Source of the DNA: Methanobacteriaceae archaeon UBA349
GTDB taxonomy: Archaea > Methanobacteriota > Methanobacteria > Methanobacteriales > Methanobacteriaceae
Direction of reading: 5' to 3'
Assembly (NCBI GenBank): GCA_002509745.1
Contig: DAWK01000155.1
Span: 1-7,946, forward strand
Length of the DNA: 7,946 bases
Positions within the stretch are counted from its first letter, which is position 1. Every line of letters starts with the position of its first letter. The notes below the pieces were generated by a model, which ran no database searches, was not told the DNA's origin, and saw nothing but the letters and a program-made list of their open reading frames with translations. Positions 1 to 6,681 of the stretch are shown here, in pieces. The translations under genes and the position numbers were made by a program.

Positions 1-67
1 CTACTTTTTCCTGACTTAAATTGAATTCCATTCCAACATTATCTACTTTGATAACTGTTTTTCCCAA
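1..67 (-). CDS. wzt: ABC transporter ATP-binding subunit of polysaccharide exporter (Wzt-like), N-terminal fragment
   Basis: Only the first 22 codons are inside the window; the gene runs off the left edge. The visible start reads MGKTVIKVDNVGMEFNLSQ, the usual first beta strand of a Wzt/TagH-type ATPase (an I-x-V-x-N-V-x-M-x-F pattern ahead of the Walker A loop, which is not yet reached). It would energise export of the finished glycan through the Wzm permease encoded 30 bases upstream. I place the start at the TTG at 67-65 because an AGGTGAT Shine-Dalgarno (78-72) sits four bases before it. The in-frame GTG at 76-74 lies inside that Shine-Dalgarno and has none of its own. No Walker, signature or C-terminal glycan-binding domain can be checked here. 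The family call rests on the short N-terminus plus the neighbouring permease. Confidence 0.75.
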   Translation of the reverse strand, partial: MGKTVIKVDNVGMEFNLSQEKV

Positions 68-71
68 AATA

Positions 72-78
72 ATCACCT
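72..78 (-). promoter_or_regulatory. Shine-Dalgarno site that sets a TTG start for wzt
   Basis: On the minus strand AGGTGAT is complementary to the 3' end of 16S rRNA and lies four bases before a TTG at 67-65. It overlaps an in-frame GTG, which makes that GTG an unlikely start. This is seen directly; the preference for TTG is inferred from spacing. Confidence 0.6.
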
Positions 79-97
79 GATAAATACCAAACTTAAT

Positions 98-895
98 TTA
101 AATGTATAATATGAACTTATCCTGATACTTGTAAAATAATATAATTCCCAGAATTAGGATAGCTACCGAAGAAGCGGAAGCAAATAATAATGTATTTAGA
201 TCAAAAATTCTTCCATACATAAATGAATCTCTGCATAATGATATTAGTGCATAGACGGGGTTAATCTGCAATAGTATTTGGTATTGTTCTGGCACTATAT
301 CTGCAGGATAAAATATAGCACTCCCCCACATTAACATTGTAGTAAAAACTCCGTATAAGTGCTGCATATCCCTGAAAAATACATTTATGGTGGCAAGCAC
401 CAGCCCGGCCCCTATTGTAAACATAAGAAGTAATATAATAGGTAATATGGCCATTAATATGTAAATTGTAAAATTAGCATGTGTGGCTAACATAACCATT
501 AAAAGAACTATTAGTGAAAGAACGAATGTTACGAAGTTTGATAATACTGCACTGAGGCAGTAAATATATTTGGGAACATATACTTTTTTTATTATAGCTG
601 CATTCTTTTTAATGGAACCCATAGCTGCTTTACTACCTTGTGCATAGAAATCAAAAACAATTTTTCCGGTTAATAAATAAACTGGATAATTTTCTATGTT
701 TTTGGAAAAAATTGCTGAAAAAATGATAGTTAATACTATCATAGTTAATAATGGATTTAAAAAACTCCAAAATATCCCTAGTACAGATCTTCTGTATTTT
801 ATTTTTATATCTCTTTTAACCAGTTCATTAAGAAGATACTGATATTTTTTGAAGTTAATTAGGAATCTATGTCCAAATAAATTATTTAAATTCAT
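98..895 (-). CDS. wzm: ABC-2 type polysaccharide/O-antigen export permease (Wzm-like)
   Basis: Integral membrane subunit of an ABC exporter that moves a lipid-linked glycan across the cytoplasmic membrane, paired with the ATPase beginning at 67. The 265 residues match the usual family length (about 255-275). The hallmark cytoplasmic N-terminal segment RDIKIKYRRSVLGIFWSFLNP (residues 29-48, written here in part) precedes the first membrane span. Hydrophobic spans are visible near residues 39-63, 112-137, 142-170, 181-199 and 235-256, with a weaker one near 72-86. The N-V-F-F-R-D motif at 171-176, also typical of Wzm/TagG permeases, is present. The ATG at 895 follows a GAGGA Shine-Dalgarno with five bases between. 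It starts 11 bases after the ugd stop, so the two are probably co-translated. Nothing looks broken. TagG (teichoic acid export) is the alternative family name; substrate cannot be told from the permease. Confidence 0.92.
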   Translation of the reverse strand: MNLNNLFGHRFLINFKKYQYLLNELVKRDIKIKYRRSVLGIFWSFLNPLLTMIVLTIIFSAIFSKNIENYPVYLLTGKIVFDFYAQGSKAAMGSIKKNAAIIKKVYVPKYIYCLSAVLSNFVTFVLSLIVLLMVMLATHANFTIYILMAILPIILLLMFTIGAGLVLATINVFFRDMQHLYGVFTTMLMWGSAIFYPADIVPEQYQILLQINPVYALISLCRDSFMYGRIFDLNTLLFASASSVAILILGIILFYKYQDKFILYI

Positions 896-906
896 TATTA
901 TCCTCT

Positions 907-2226
907 TTAATTACCTATTTGATAATATTCAAAGCCCAATTTTTCTAAAATGTCTTTATTATATTGATTTCTTCCATCAAAAATAATATTATTTTTCATT
1001 TTATTACTTATTAAATCAAAATCGGGGCTTCTAAATTCTTTCCACTCTGTTATTAGAAGTAATGCATCAGCATTATTTATTACATCATATTTGTCTAAGA
1101 ACTGTATATTATTTTCATCTTTAAAATAATATTTTTTTGCAATCTCCATTGATTTGGGATCATATGCATTAATTTTAGCACCTAATTCAATTAATTTATT
1201 TATAATGACTACTGATGGTGCTTCTCTCATATCATCCGTTTCTGGTTTAAATGACAATCCCCAAACAGCAAAAGTATATCCTTTTAAATCTTGACCAAAT
1301 CGGTTAATAATTTTATTAACTAATGATAATTTTTGATTATTATTCACTAATTCTACTTCTTTTAATATGCTACAGTTATAATCATGATCCTGGGATGTTT
1401 TTATTAAAGCCTGAACATCTTTTGGGAAACAACTACCACCATATCCACATCCCGCATACAAAAAGCTATACCCTATTCTCTCATCGCTACCCATTCCTAT
1501 TCTAACGTTATTAATATCTGCACCAACTATTTCACAGATATTAGCAATTTCATTCATAAATGATATTCGTGTGGCCAGCATAGCATTGGAGGCATATTTA
1601 GTCATTTCAGCACTGCGTATATCCATTGTGATGAATCTTTCATGATTTAGGGTAAAAGGAGTATATAATTCTTTCATAGTCTCAATAACTTCTTCATTAT
1701 CAGATCCAATTACTATTCTATCTGGATGCATAAAATCTTCAACGGCTGCACCTTCTTTTAGAAATTCTGGATTTGAAACTACGTTAATATTGTAATCAAC
1801 ACCTCTTTTAGTTAATTCTTGGGCTATTGTTTCCTTTACTTTGTCTGCGGTACCAACTGGAACTGTGGATTTATTGACAACAATTAAATCATGGGACATT
1901 TTTTGACCTATTTCTTTTGCAGCATCTAGAACATATTTTAAGTCTGCACTACCATCTTCATCCATCGGAGTTCCTACTGCAATAAAACAGATATCTGAAT
2001 TATTTAAAGATTCAAACATTTCAGTTGTGAAAATAAGATTTCCTTGAGAATTATTTTTAATAACCAACTCTTCTAAGCCGGGTTCATAAATAGGGATGAT
2101 TCCTTTTTTAAGATTTTTTATTTTATCCTCATCAATATCTACACAATAAACATTATTTCCCATTTCTGAAAAACAAGTCCCTGTGACTAATCCCACATAA
2201 CCTGTTCCTATAATTGTAATTTTCAT
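907..2226 (-). CDS. ugd: UDP-glucose 6-dehydrogenase
   Basis: Cytoplasmic enzyme that oxidises UDP-glucose to UDP-glucuronate with two NAD+, supplying an acidic sugar for surface glycans. The 439-residue length is normal. The N-terminal Rossmann fold opens with GTGYVG at residues 7-12, and an acidic D30 ends the second strand, as expected for NAD binding. The NPEFLKEG motif spans 152-159 and carries the conserved glutamate of the active site. The central dimerisation helix holds TKYASN (209-214), and the catalytic cysteine is C266 within GYGGSCFPKD. A C-terminal UDP-binding domain follows, with the conserved WGLSFKPETDDMREAPS segment. The ATG at 2226 has only a weak GGGAT site before it; the 23-base gap to the preceding gene suggests read-through from the same transcript. 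GDP-mannose or UDP-ManNAc dehydrogenases are relatives, but the overall motif set fits the UDP-glucose enzyme best. Confidence 0.93.
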   Translation of the reverse strand: MKITIIGTGYVGLVTGTCFSEMGNNVYCVDIDEDKIKNLKKGIIPIYEPGLEELVIKNNSQGNLIFTTEMFESLNNSDICFIAVGTPMDEDGSADLKYVLDAAKEIGQKMSHDLIVVNKSTVPVGTADKVKETIAQELTKRGVDYNINVVSNPEFLKEGAAVEDFMHPDRIVIGSDNEEVIETMKELYTPFTLNHERFITMDIRSAEMTKYASNAMLATRISFMNEIANICEIVGADINNVRIGMGSDERIGYSFLYAGCGYGGSCFPKDVQALIKTSQDHDYNCSILKEVELVNNNQKLSLVNKIINRFGQDLKGYTFAVWGLSFKPETDDMREAPSVVIINKLIELGAKINAYDPKSMEIAKKYYFKDENNIQFLDKYDVINNADALLLITEWKEFRSPDFDLISNKMKNNIIFDGRNQYNKDILEKLGFEYYQIGN

Positions 2227-2249
2227 GTTTATCCCATTTTAGAGCATAA

Positions 2250-4109
2250 TTAATAATTATTTTTAATAATTTCTAAAATACGTTGGGCGCGTTTTTGAAA
2301 TGTATGATTTTCTAAAACAATTTTCTGCCCTTTAATAATTTTGTTTTTCCTTTCTTCATTATCATTTAAATAATGATTTATCAATTCATTAAGTTCTTCG
2401 CGATTAGAATAAGTTACTAATGAATCTCTAAAAATTTCTTCAGCACCTTCAACTTCATCTGAAATTATAAATGCTCCTGATGCAAAGCCATCAAAAATTC
2501 GATTTGATATAAATCCTTTTCTTGCCATATCTTTCCAATGATCATTAAGTAATATTTTGCATGATGAATAAGCTTTGTGAAGATCTGTATTATTAATATG
2601 GTCTTTTGTTACGTAGGGGCTGTTTATAAATTTACTCCAATTTTGTCCATATAGGCCCAAGTCTAATTTAGTTGGGAGTAAATCTTTAATAATTTTCCTG
2701 AAAACATTTCGGCTGTTACCTACAAACAATAAATCATGCTTAAACTTAGGAGATTCTTCAAAATAAAATAATTCGGGATCTGTGCACTGTAATAATGATT
2801 CTACTGGTTTATTGATTTCTTCACTTAGTTTTTTAGCCCAATAATCCGAAGCAATCAGGACATAATCATACTCATTGTATTCATTAATACTTATCAAATC
2901 AGGATGTGATATATTCCAAATGATATTGTATTGGTTTGGATTTGGTTTGTATTTTTTTAATCCTCTAAGGACAATTACAACTTCAGAATCATCTTCTTCT
3001 TCCCATTCTGATGCCAAGAAGATATCTATTTTATATTTATTTTTTTCAAATTCCTTTTTTAATGCCAACGCAAAGTGATAATCTCCCCAAACATGAGCTG
3101 TTTCCCAATCAGTAGCAGGTACTTTAATTGCGATTTTTTTTATTTCATTAACGTTCAATTGATTTTTATTTTTTTCAGTAAATTTTTTATTCAATTTTTT
3201 TGATTTCTTTACTTTTTTCTTTCTCCAACCCTCTATGAAAAGTTTGTAAATTTGTATTGGAATTAAAATAGTATTCTTGGATGGAGATATTCCAGATATA
3301 ATTATATCTCCTAAGCGATATCTAATGGAATTTTTCACTTTTCTTAAATTCTGCTGGTTCTTCTTTAATTCGGCCTTAAATTTTATCTTTTGTATCTCAT
3401 CTGAATGTAATTCTCGTAGTTTAGAATAATCATCACCATGATCTATTGTATATGTGATGTTATCGAAGTTTTTATCGAGGAAATAATAAGCTAAAACTTC
3501 ATCTAAAAAGAAAGGTTCATTGAATCGAGTATATCTTAAAATTAAATCCCAATCAACCATACTTTTCATTGATTCATTAAATCCACCTAATTGGTGATAT
3601 AAATTTTTTCTGTGCATAAACACATTCAAATCAATAAAATTAGCTTTCAATAGTTTTTTACGAGAATACGGTTTGTTCCGTACAAATTCTTTTTCTGAGT
3701 AAATCGGATTTTTGTGAGAGTCTTGTACCTTCATTGCACAATAGGCAGTATTACAATTAACCATCTCAAATATTGAAACCATTCTTTTTAAATAAGAATG
3801 GTGCCAATAATTATCTGAATCTAAATAAGCTATTAAATCTCCATCCGCATGTTTTAAAGCAACATTTCGAGCCTTAGATACTCCTGAATTTTTTTGTTTG
3901 AAATAGATTATGGTTTGTTCTAAATGAGTTCCATAATCATTTTTTATTATTTTTTCAGTATCATCAGTACTGCCATCATCACAGATTATTAACTGAAAAT
4001 TTGAAAATGATTGCTTTAAAACCGAATTTATAGCTCTTTTGATAATATTAGCCCTATTATAAGTAGGCATGATAATGGATACTTTGTACTTATTTTCTAA
4101 AGGCCCCAT
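2250..4109 (-). CDS. Two-domain glycosyltransferase: GT2 (GT-A fold) fused to a CgeB/GT1-like (GT-B fold) domain
   Basis: A 619-residue protein that probably adds two sugars of the exported glycan on the cytoplasmic face. Residues about 10-240 form a family 2 glycosyltransferase: VSIIMPTYNRA at the start, DDGS at 44-47, the metal-binding DSD at 97-99 (in place of DxD), and the acceptor-side WD at 187-188 after a GGFNE segment. A lysine-rich linker (about 294-316) joins it to a second domain (about 323-619). That domain has a WGDYHFA motif near 341-347, and its end resembles the Glyco_trans_1_2/CgeB family, including NRIFDGFASGAFIISDEVEG beginning at 536. I start at the ATG 4109-4107, one base after the upstream stop, because a GGAG site lies seven bases before it. 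A longer reading from a TTG at 4142 would overlap the previous gene by 32 bases. The donor sugars cannot be deduced. The usual GT-B acidic residue position reads D (540) rather than E. Confidence 0.88.
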   Translation of the reverse strand: MGPLENKYKVSIIMPTYNRANIIKRAINSVLKQSFSNFQLIICDDGSTDDTEKIIKNDYGTHLEQTIIYFKQKNSGVSKARNVALKHADGDLIAYLDSDNYWHHSYLKRMVSIFEMVNCNTAYCAMKVQDSHKNPIYSEKEFVRNKPYSRKKLLKANFIDLNVFMHRKNLYHQLGGFNESMKSMVDWDLILRYTRFNEPFFLDEVLAYYFLDKNFDNITYTIDHGDDYSKLRELHSDEIQKIKFKAELKKNQQNLRKVKNSIRYRLGDIIISGISPSKNTILIPIQIYKLFIEGWRKKKVKKSKKLNKKFTEKNKNQLNVNEIKKIAIKVPATDWETAHVWGDYHFALALKKEFEKNKYKIDIFLASEWEEEDDSEVVIVLRGLKKYKPNPNQYNIIWNISHPDLISINEYNEYDYVLIASDYWAKKLSEEINKPVESLLQCTDPELFYFEESPKFKHDLLFVGNSRNVFRKIIKDLLPTKLDLGLYGQNWSKFINSPYVTKDHINNTDLHKAYSSCKILLNDHWKDMARKGFISNRIFDGFASGAFIISDEVEGAEEIFRDSLVTYSNREELNELINHYLNDNEERKNKIIKGQKIVLENHTFQKRAQRILEIIKNNY

Positions 4110-4110
4110 T

Positions 4111-5499
4111 CTATATCTCCGATTTGAGTTTCCTAATTTCAATAATAGCTTTTGCTGTTGATTCTAAGTAACCATAACCAAATTTACGGTCTGGTTCTAA
4201 ATGTGCACCTTCAGCCCACTCATTCCAAGCATTAATGAATACGATTTGTTTGTTTTCTCCCATATTTTCTTTTGTAAATTTCATCACATTCATTAACCAT
4301 TCTTGATAAATTTCAGGATTCCCAACATAAACTTGCCCATTGTTACCTCTACGGGCAGTGTTATCCCATGAAGGAACTACAGTTTTAAATTTAAGGTAAT
4401 TTTCATTTTTTTCCAAGTAACTCTTACTTTTAACAAATTTATTTAAATCATAAACTGTTGGATGATTACCTTTTTCGATAAAATTTATATTTTTATGAAT
4501 TTGAGTTGGATGGGGTGTATTTGGGGGGAATTCAACTGCTGCATCTAACCCATATGTTTGCGGATCAATAAAATCGTGACGTTTAGCTCCAACCAAAAAT
4601 AATTCTCCAAGCCCTTCTTTTCTGCAGTGCTCTCTCCATTTGAAAAAAGTTTCCTTAGGGTTTGGAAGTAATTGTGGCTTATATATTATAATCACTGGCC
4701 TGCCATCTATTTTTATGTATCTATCATCTAGGATATATTTACTTAAATCTTTGATAATTTCTAAGTCATCTTCTGGAGAATATTTTTGGGCTATTAGTAT
4801 GTCGTTATCTAGTCCATCCCACCGCCTACTCCAATTTTCATTTGCCCAACATAAACAAAAAGGGAAATTTAATTCAGATGAACTTTCAAGAAACATATTT
4901 AATGGCTTTTCTAGTAACCTTTTCCCATTAAACCAGTAATAATGAAAACAAAATCCGAAAACACCATATTTTTTTGCTAGTTCTATTTGTCTTTTTGTTG
5001 TTTCAATTAATCTTAAATCATAAAAACCTAGATCAATGGGTAAATGGGGTTGATAATGCCCTAAAAATTTAGGGACAGCTTTAGTCACATTTGTCCATTC
5101 TGTAAAACCTTTACCCCACCATTCATCATTTTCGGGGAATGGGTGGAATTGAGGAAGATAAAAAGCAATCAATTTAATATCGTCTTCTTTTAAATTTATA
5201 TTAAGATCATTATTATAATCAATATAATTTTTGGATTTATTATTTGCATTATCAATTAAATTGGAAATGTATTGGGATTGTAGTTCATATTTATTCTTTA
5301 GTATGTTAAGTTCCGTTGTTTCTTCCCATTTTTTATACATCTCTGTGTTTTTTAATAGAAATCCAAGATGGATGTAAATTCTGTTTTTAATATTTTTTTT
5401 AGTTTTTTGATTGAGAGGTAAACTTGCATAAACTTTTCTCACGAAATTCATTGGAACTTGTTTAAAGTTATATGGAATAATCTTATTTTTTATAGTCAT
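4111..5499 (-). CDS. WbsX-like glycosyltransferase / GH99-like domain protein
   Basis: A 462-residue member of the WbsX family, found in surface-polysaccharide clusters and related in fold to glycoside hydrolase family 99. The core domain begins near residue 108 with LIAFYLPQFHP, followed by the family motifs NDEWWGKGFTEWTNV (124-138) and HYQPHLP (148-154), then FHYYWFNGKRLLEKP (185-199) and CWANENWSRRWDG (217-229). It ends with NAWNEWAEGAHLEPD (423-437). The last motif keeps two glutamates three apart (E427, E430), the spacing used by the GH99 endo-alpha-mannosidase active site. Residues 1-60 form a basic N-terminal segment (ASLPLNQKTKKNIKNRIY, then NTEMYKKW) often attached to polysaccharide enzymes. 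There is no signal peptide, so it is probably cytoplasmic. The ATG at 5499 follows AGGAG with six bases between. Whether the family transfers or hydrolyses sugars is unsettled; I favour glycan assembly from context. Confidence 0.85.
   Translation of the reverse strand: MTIKNKIIPYNFKQVPMNFVRKVYASLPLNQKTKKNIKNRIYIHLGFLLKNTEMYKKWEETTELNILKNKYELQSQYISNLIDNANNKSKNYIDYNNDLNINLKEDDIKLIAFYLPQFHPFPENDEWWGKGFTEWTNVTKAVPKFLGHYQPHLPIDLGFYDLRLIETTKRQIELAKKYGVFGFCFHYYWFNGKRLLEKPLNMFLESSSELNFPFCLCWANENWSRRWDGLDNDILIAQKYSPEDDLEIIKDLSKYILDDRYIKIDGRPVIIIYKPQLLPNPKETFFKWREHCRKEGLGELFLVGAKRHDFIDPQTYGLDAAVEFPPNTPHPTQIHKNINFIEKGNHPTVYDLNKFVKSKSYLEKNENYLKFKTVVPSWDNTARRGNNGQVYVGNPEIYQEWLMNVMKFTKENMGENKQIVFINAWNEWAEGAHLEPDRKFGYGYLESTAKAIIEIRKLKSEI
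4117..4120 (-). promoter_or_regulatory. Shine-Dalgarno site that decides the glycosyltransferase start
   Basis: GGAG on the minus strand, embedded in the last sense codons of the WbsX-like gene, stands seven bases before the ATG at 4109. The stop TAG (4113-4111) and the ATG are separated by a single base, an arrangement that favours reinitiation by the same ribosome. Confidence 0.6.
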
Positions 5500-5571
5500 T
5501 TGATTCTCCTACCTTAGGTTTGGCACATTTAAATTTTTCTAAAGTAGTAAATTTCAGAATTAGCAATATGT

Positions 5572-6600
5572 TTATATTTTTTTGAGATATCTCCCTATTT
5601 TTCTAAAAGGACTCATAATTTTCCAACTATTTGAATTCTTTATTTTTCTGATAGCATTATTTTTGTTTTTGATTGTTTGTTTTTGTGTGTGGATTGTTTG
5701 TTTTTGTGTGTGGATTGTTTGTTTTTGTGTGTGGATTGTTTGTTTTTGTTTTTCAACTATTTTTTTTTGTTCTTTGATGTTTTTGTTTTTGTTTTCAATA
5801 ATACCTTTTAAAGATATCAGTTGATTGCTGGAGGAAACATATAATTCTTTGTTTTGAATATTTTGCTGTTTTATTTTTTTAAATTTATTATTATGTGTTA
5901 TTAAGTTGTCTTTTGTTAAATTGGATTTTTTTACAGTTAAAAATATCTGGAATACATGTGAGACTGGATCATTCTCTATATAATCTATTATTTCTTGAGG
6001 GTATTCTTCATAGTTTAATTTTTGCCCATAACTTTCTGATGGTGATTTGTAGATATAATTCATTTCTTTTATATAAAAATTATTTTTTGATAGGGTGTCA
6101 ATAATTGATTTTGGAGTATAAAAACGGATATGGGTATTATCTAATAGTCCTACTGAGGTATATGTAAATTTATTTAATAATAAATTGTATTTAATGGATC
6201 CATGTGAAATATTGGGAATATCAATTAAAAATTCTCCGTCACTCTTTAAAAGTTTAGAAAGTTTTTTTAGAACATTTACGGGGTCGTATAAGTGTTCAAG
6301 GATGTCACATAATACTATCCTATCAAAATGGTTTATATATTCATTTAATTCATTTTTAAATGTGTTTAAATCAATTTTTATTAAATTAGAATAAACATTT
6401 CTCTCTTTAGCTTTTTTAAGATGATAATCTTGATAATCTAAACCAACAATATTTACATTTAAATTATTTTTTAAATATTCTCCCAAATAACCTGTAGCAC
6501 ATCCAACATCTAAAACACTTTGACCGGGTTCAATATTTTGATAAATGAGCCAGTATTGTGAATTTTTGCCAGTATTAATCAATTCAGTATCATAAATCAT
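5572..6600 (-). CDS. SAM-dependent methyltransferase with long C-terminal coiled coil (possible glycan chain terminator)
   Basis: Residues about 1-225 form a class I SAM methyltransferase (Methyltransf_11/23 type). The SAM-binding motif VLDVGCATG is at 29-37, an acidic D at 55 ends the next strand, LCDILEHL is at 97-104, and IRFYTP at 158-163 is typical of the group. From about 235 to 320 the chain is very polar, rich in K, Q and N, with one Ile or Val per seven residues, so it looks like a coiled coil. Its middle holds three identical QKQTIHT heptads and a fourth ending in KN (285-312). The C-terminus (SNSWKIMSPFRKIGRYLKK) is basic and amphipathic, a tail often seen on O-antigen enzymes. I chose the ATG at 6600; a GTG three codons upstream at 6609 is in frame, and neither has a clear Shine-Dalgarno. 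With Wzm/Wzt encoded nearby, the architecture recalls WbdD, which caps O-antigen and measures its length, but there is no kinase domain. The acceptor is unknown. Confidence 0.85.
   Translation of the reverse strand: MIYDTELINTGKNSQYWLIYQNIEPGQSVLDVGCATGYLGEYLKNNLNVNIVGLDYQDYHLKKAKERNVYSNLIKIDLNTFKNELNEYINHFDRIVLCDILEHLYDPVNVLKKLSKLLKSDGEFLIDIPNISHGSIKYNLLLNKFTYTSVGLLDNTHIRFYTPKSIIDTLSKNNFYIKEMNYIYKSPSESYGQKLNYEEYPQEIIDYIENDPVSHVFQIFLTVKKSNLTKDNLITHNNKFKKIKQQNIQNKELYVSSSNQLISLKGIIENKNKNIKEQKKIVEKQKQTIHTQKQTIHTQKQTIHTQKQTIKNKNNAIRKIKNSNSWKIMSPFRKIGRYLKKI
5671..5748 (-). repeat. Perfect 21-bp in-frame tandem repeat (3 copies plus 15 bp)
   Basis: Read on the coding strand from 5748, three identical 21-base units (5748-5728, 5727-5707, 5706-5686) are followed by the first 15 bases of a fourth. 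Each unit encodes the heptad QKQTIHT. No mismatch is present between units, not even at third codon positions, so the array is young or kept uniform. Because 21 is a multiple of three and equals one heptad, gain or loss of a unit changes coiled-coil length without a frameshift. Confidence 0.97.
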
Positions 6601-6681
6601 TTTAAACACTTAATTTAGTTTTTAATTATCTGTTTTGCATAAGTATTTTATTATTTACAGATCATTAAGAAAAATTATTAA
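6601..6681 (-). other. Intergenic gap with a possible oligo-U stop signal after rmlB
   Basis: This 81-base AT-rich gap is much wider than the 1- to 30-base gaps farther downstream. On the minus strand, just after the rmlB stop, TTTTT followed by C and TT (6674-6667) could act as a weak archaeal-type termination or pausing site. A loosely TATA-like AT stretch follows, but I could not identify a convincing promoter. Partial separation of rmlB from the rest of the operon is possible but not shown. Confidence 0.25.

Noticed and set aside
2875..3078. Plus-strand open frame of 67 codons (with similar short ones at 1323-1505, 4640-4939, 5895-6104 and 6185-6394)
   Set aside because: All lie wholly inside well-supported minus-strand genes, with no recognisable motifs of their own.
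3130..3240. Frameshifted junction between two separate glycosyltransferase genes
   Set aside because: The lysine-rich linker reads through in one frame without a stop, and no Shine-Dalgarno plus start is evident before the second domain.
4110..4142. Upstream TTG start for the double glycosyltransferase, overlapping the WbsX-like gene by 32 bases
   Set aside because: The ATG at 4109 has a well-spaced GGAG site, and the extra 11 residues (polar, arginine-rich) precede the normal start of the GT2 fold.
5500..5571. TATA-like GAAAAATTTAAATG stretch as an internal promoter for the WbsX-like gene
   Set aside because: Transcription starting about 25 bases downstream would fall on the Shine-Dalgarno itself, so the geometry does not work well; AT-rich chance is enough.
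5671..5748. CRISPR-like array
   Set aside because: The 21-base units abut directly with no spacers, are in frame with a gene and encode a heptad.
5582..5824. Plus-strand open frame rich in Phe, Cys, Val and Ile that looks like a small membrane protein with repeats
   Set aside because: It is the antisense reading of the methyltransferase coiled-coil repeats; the minus-strand frame has clear domain motifs and this one has none.
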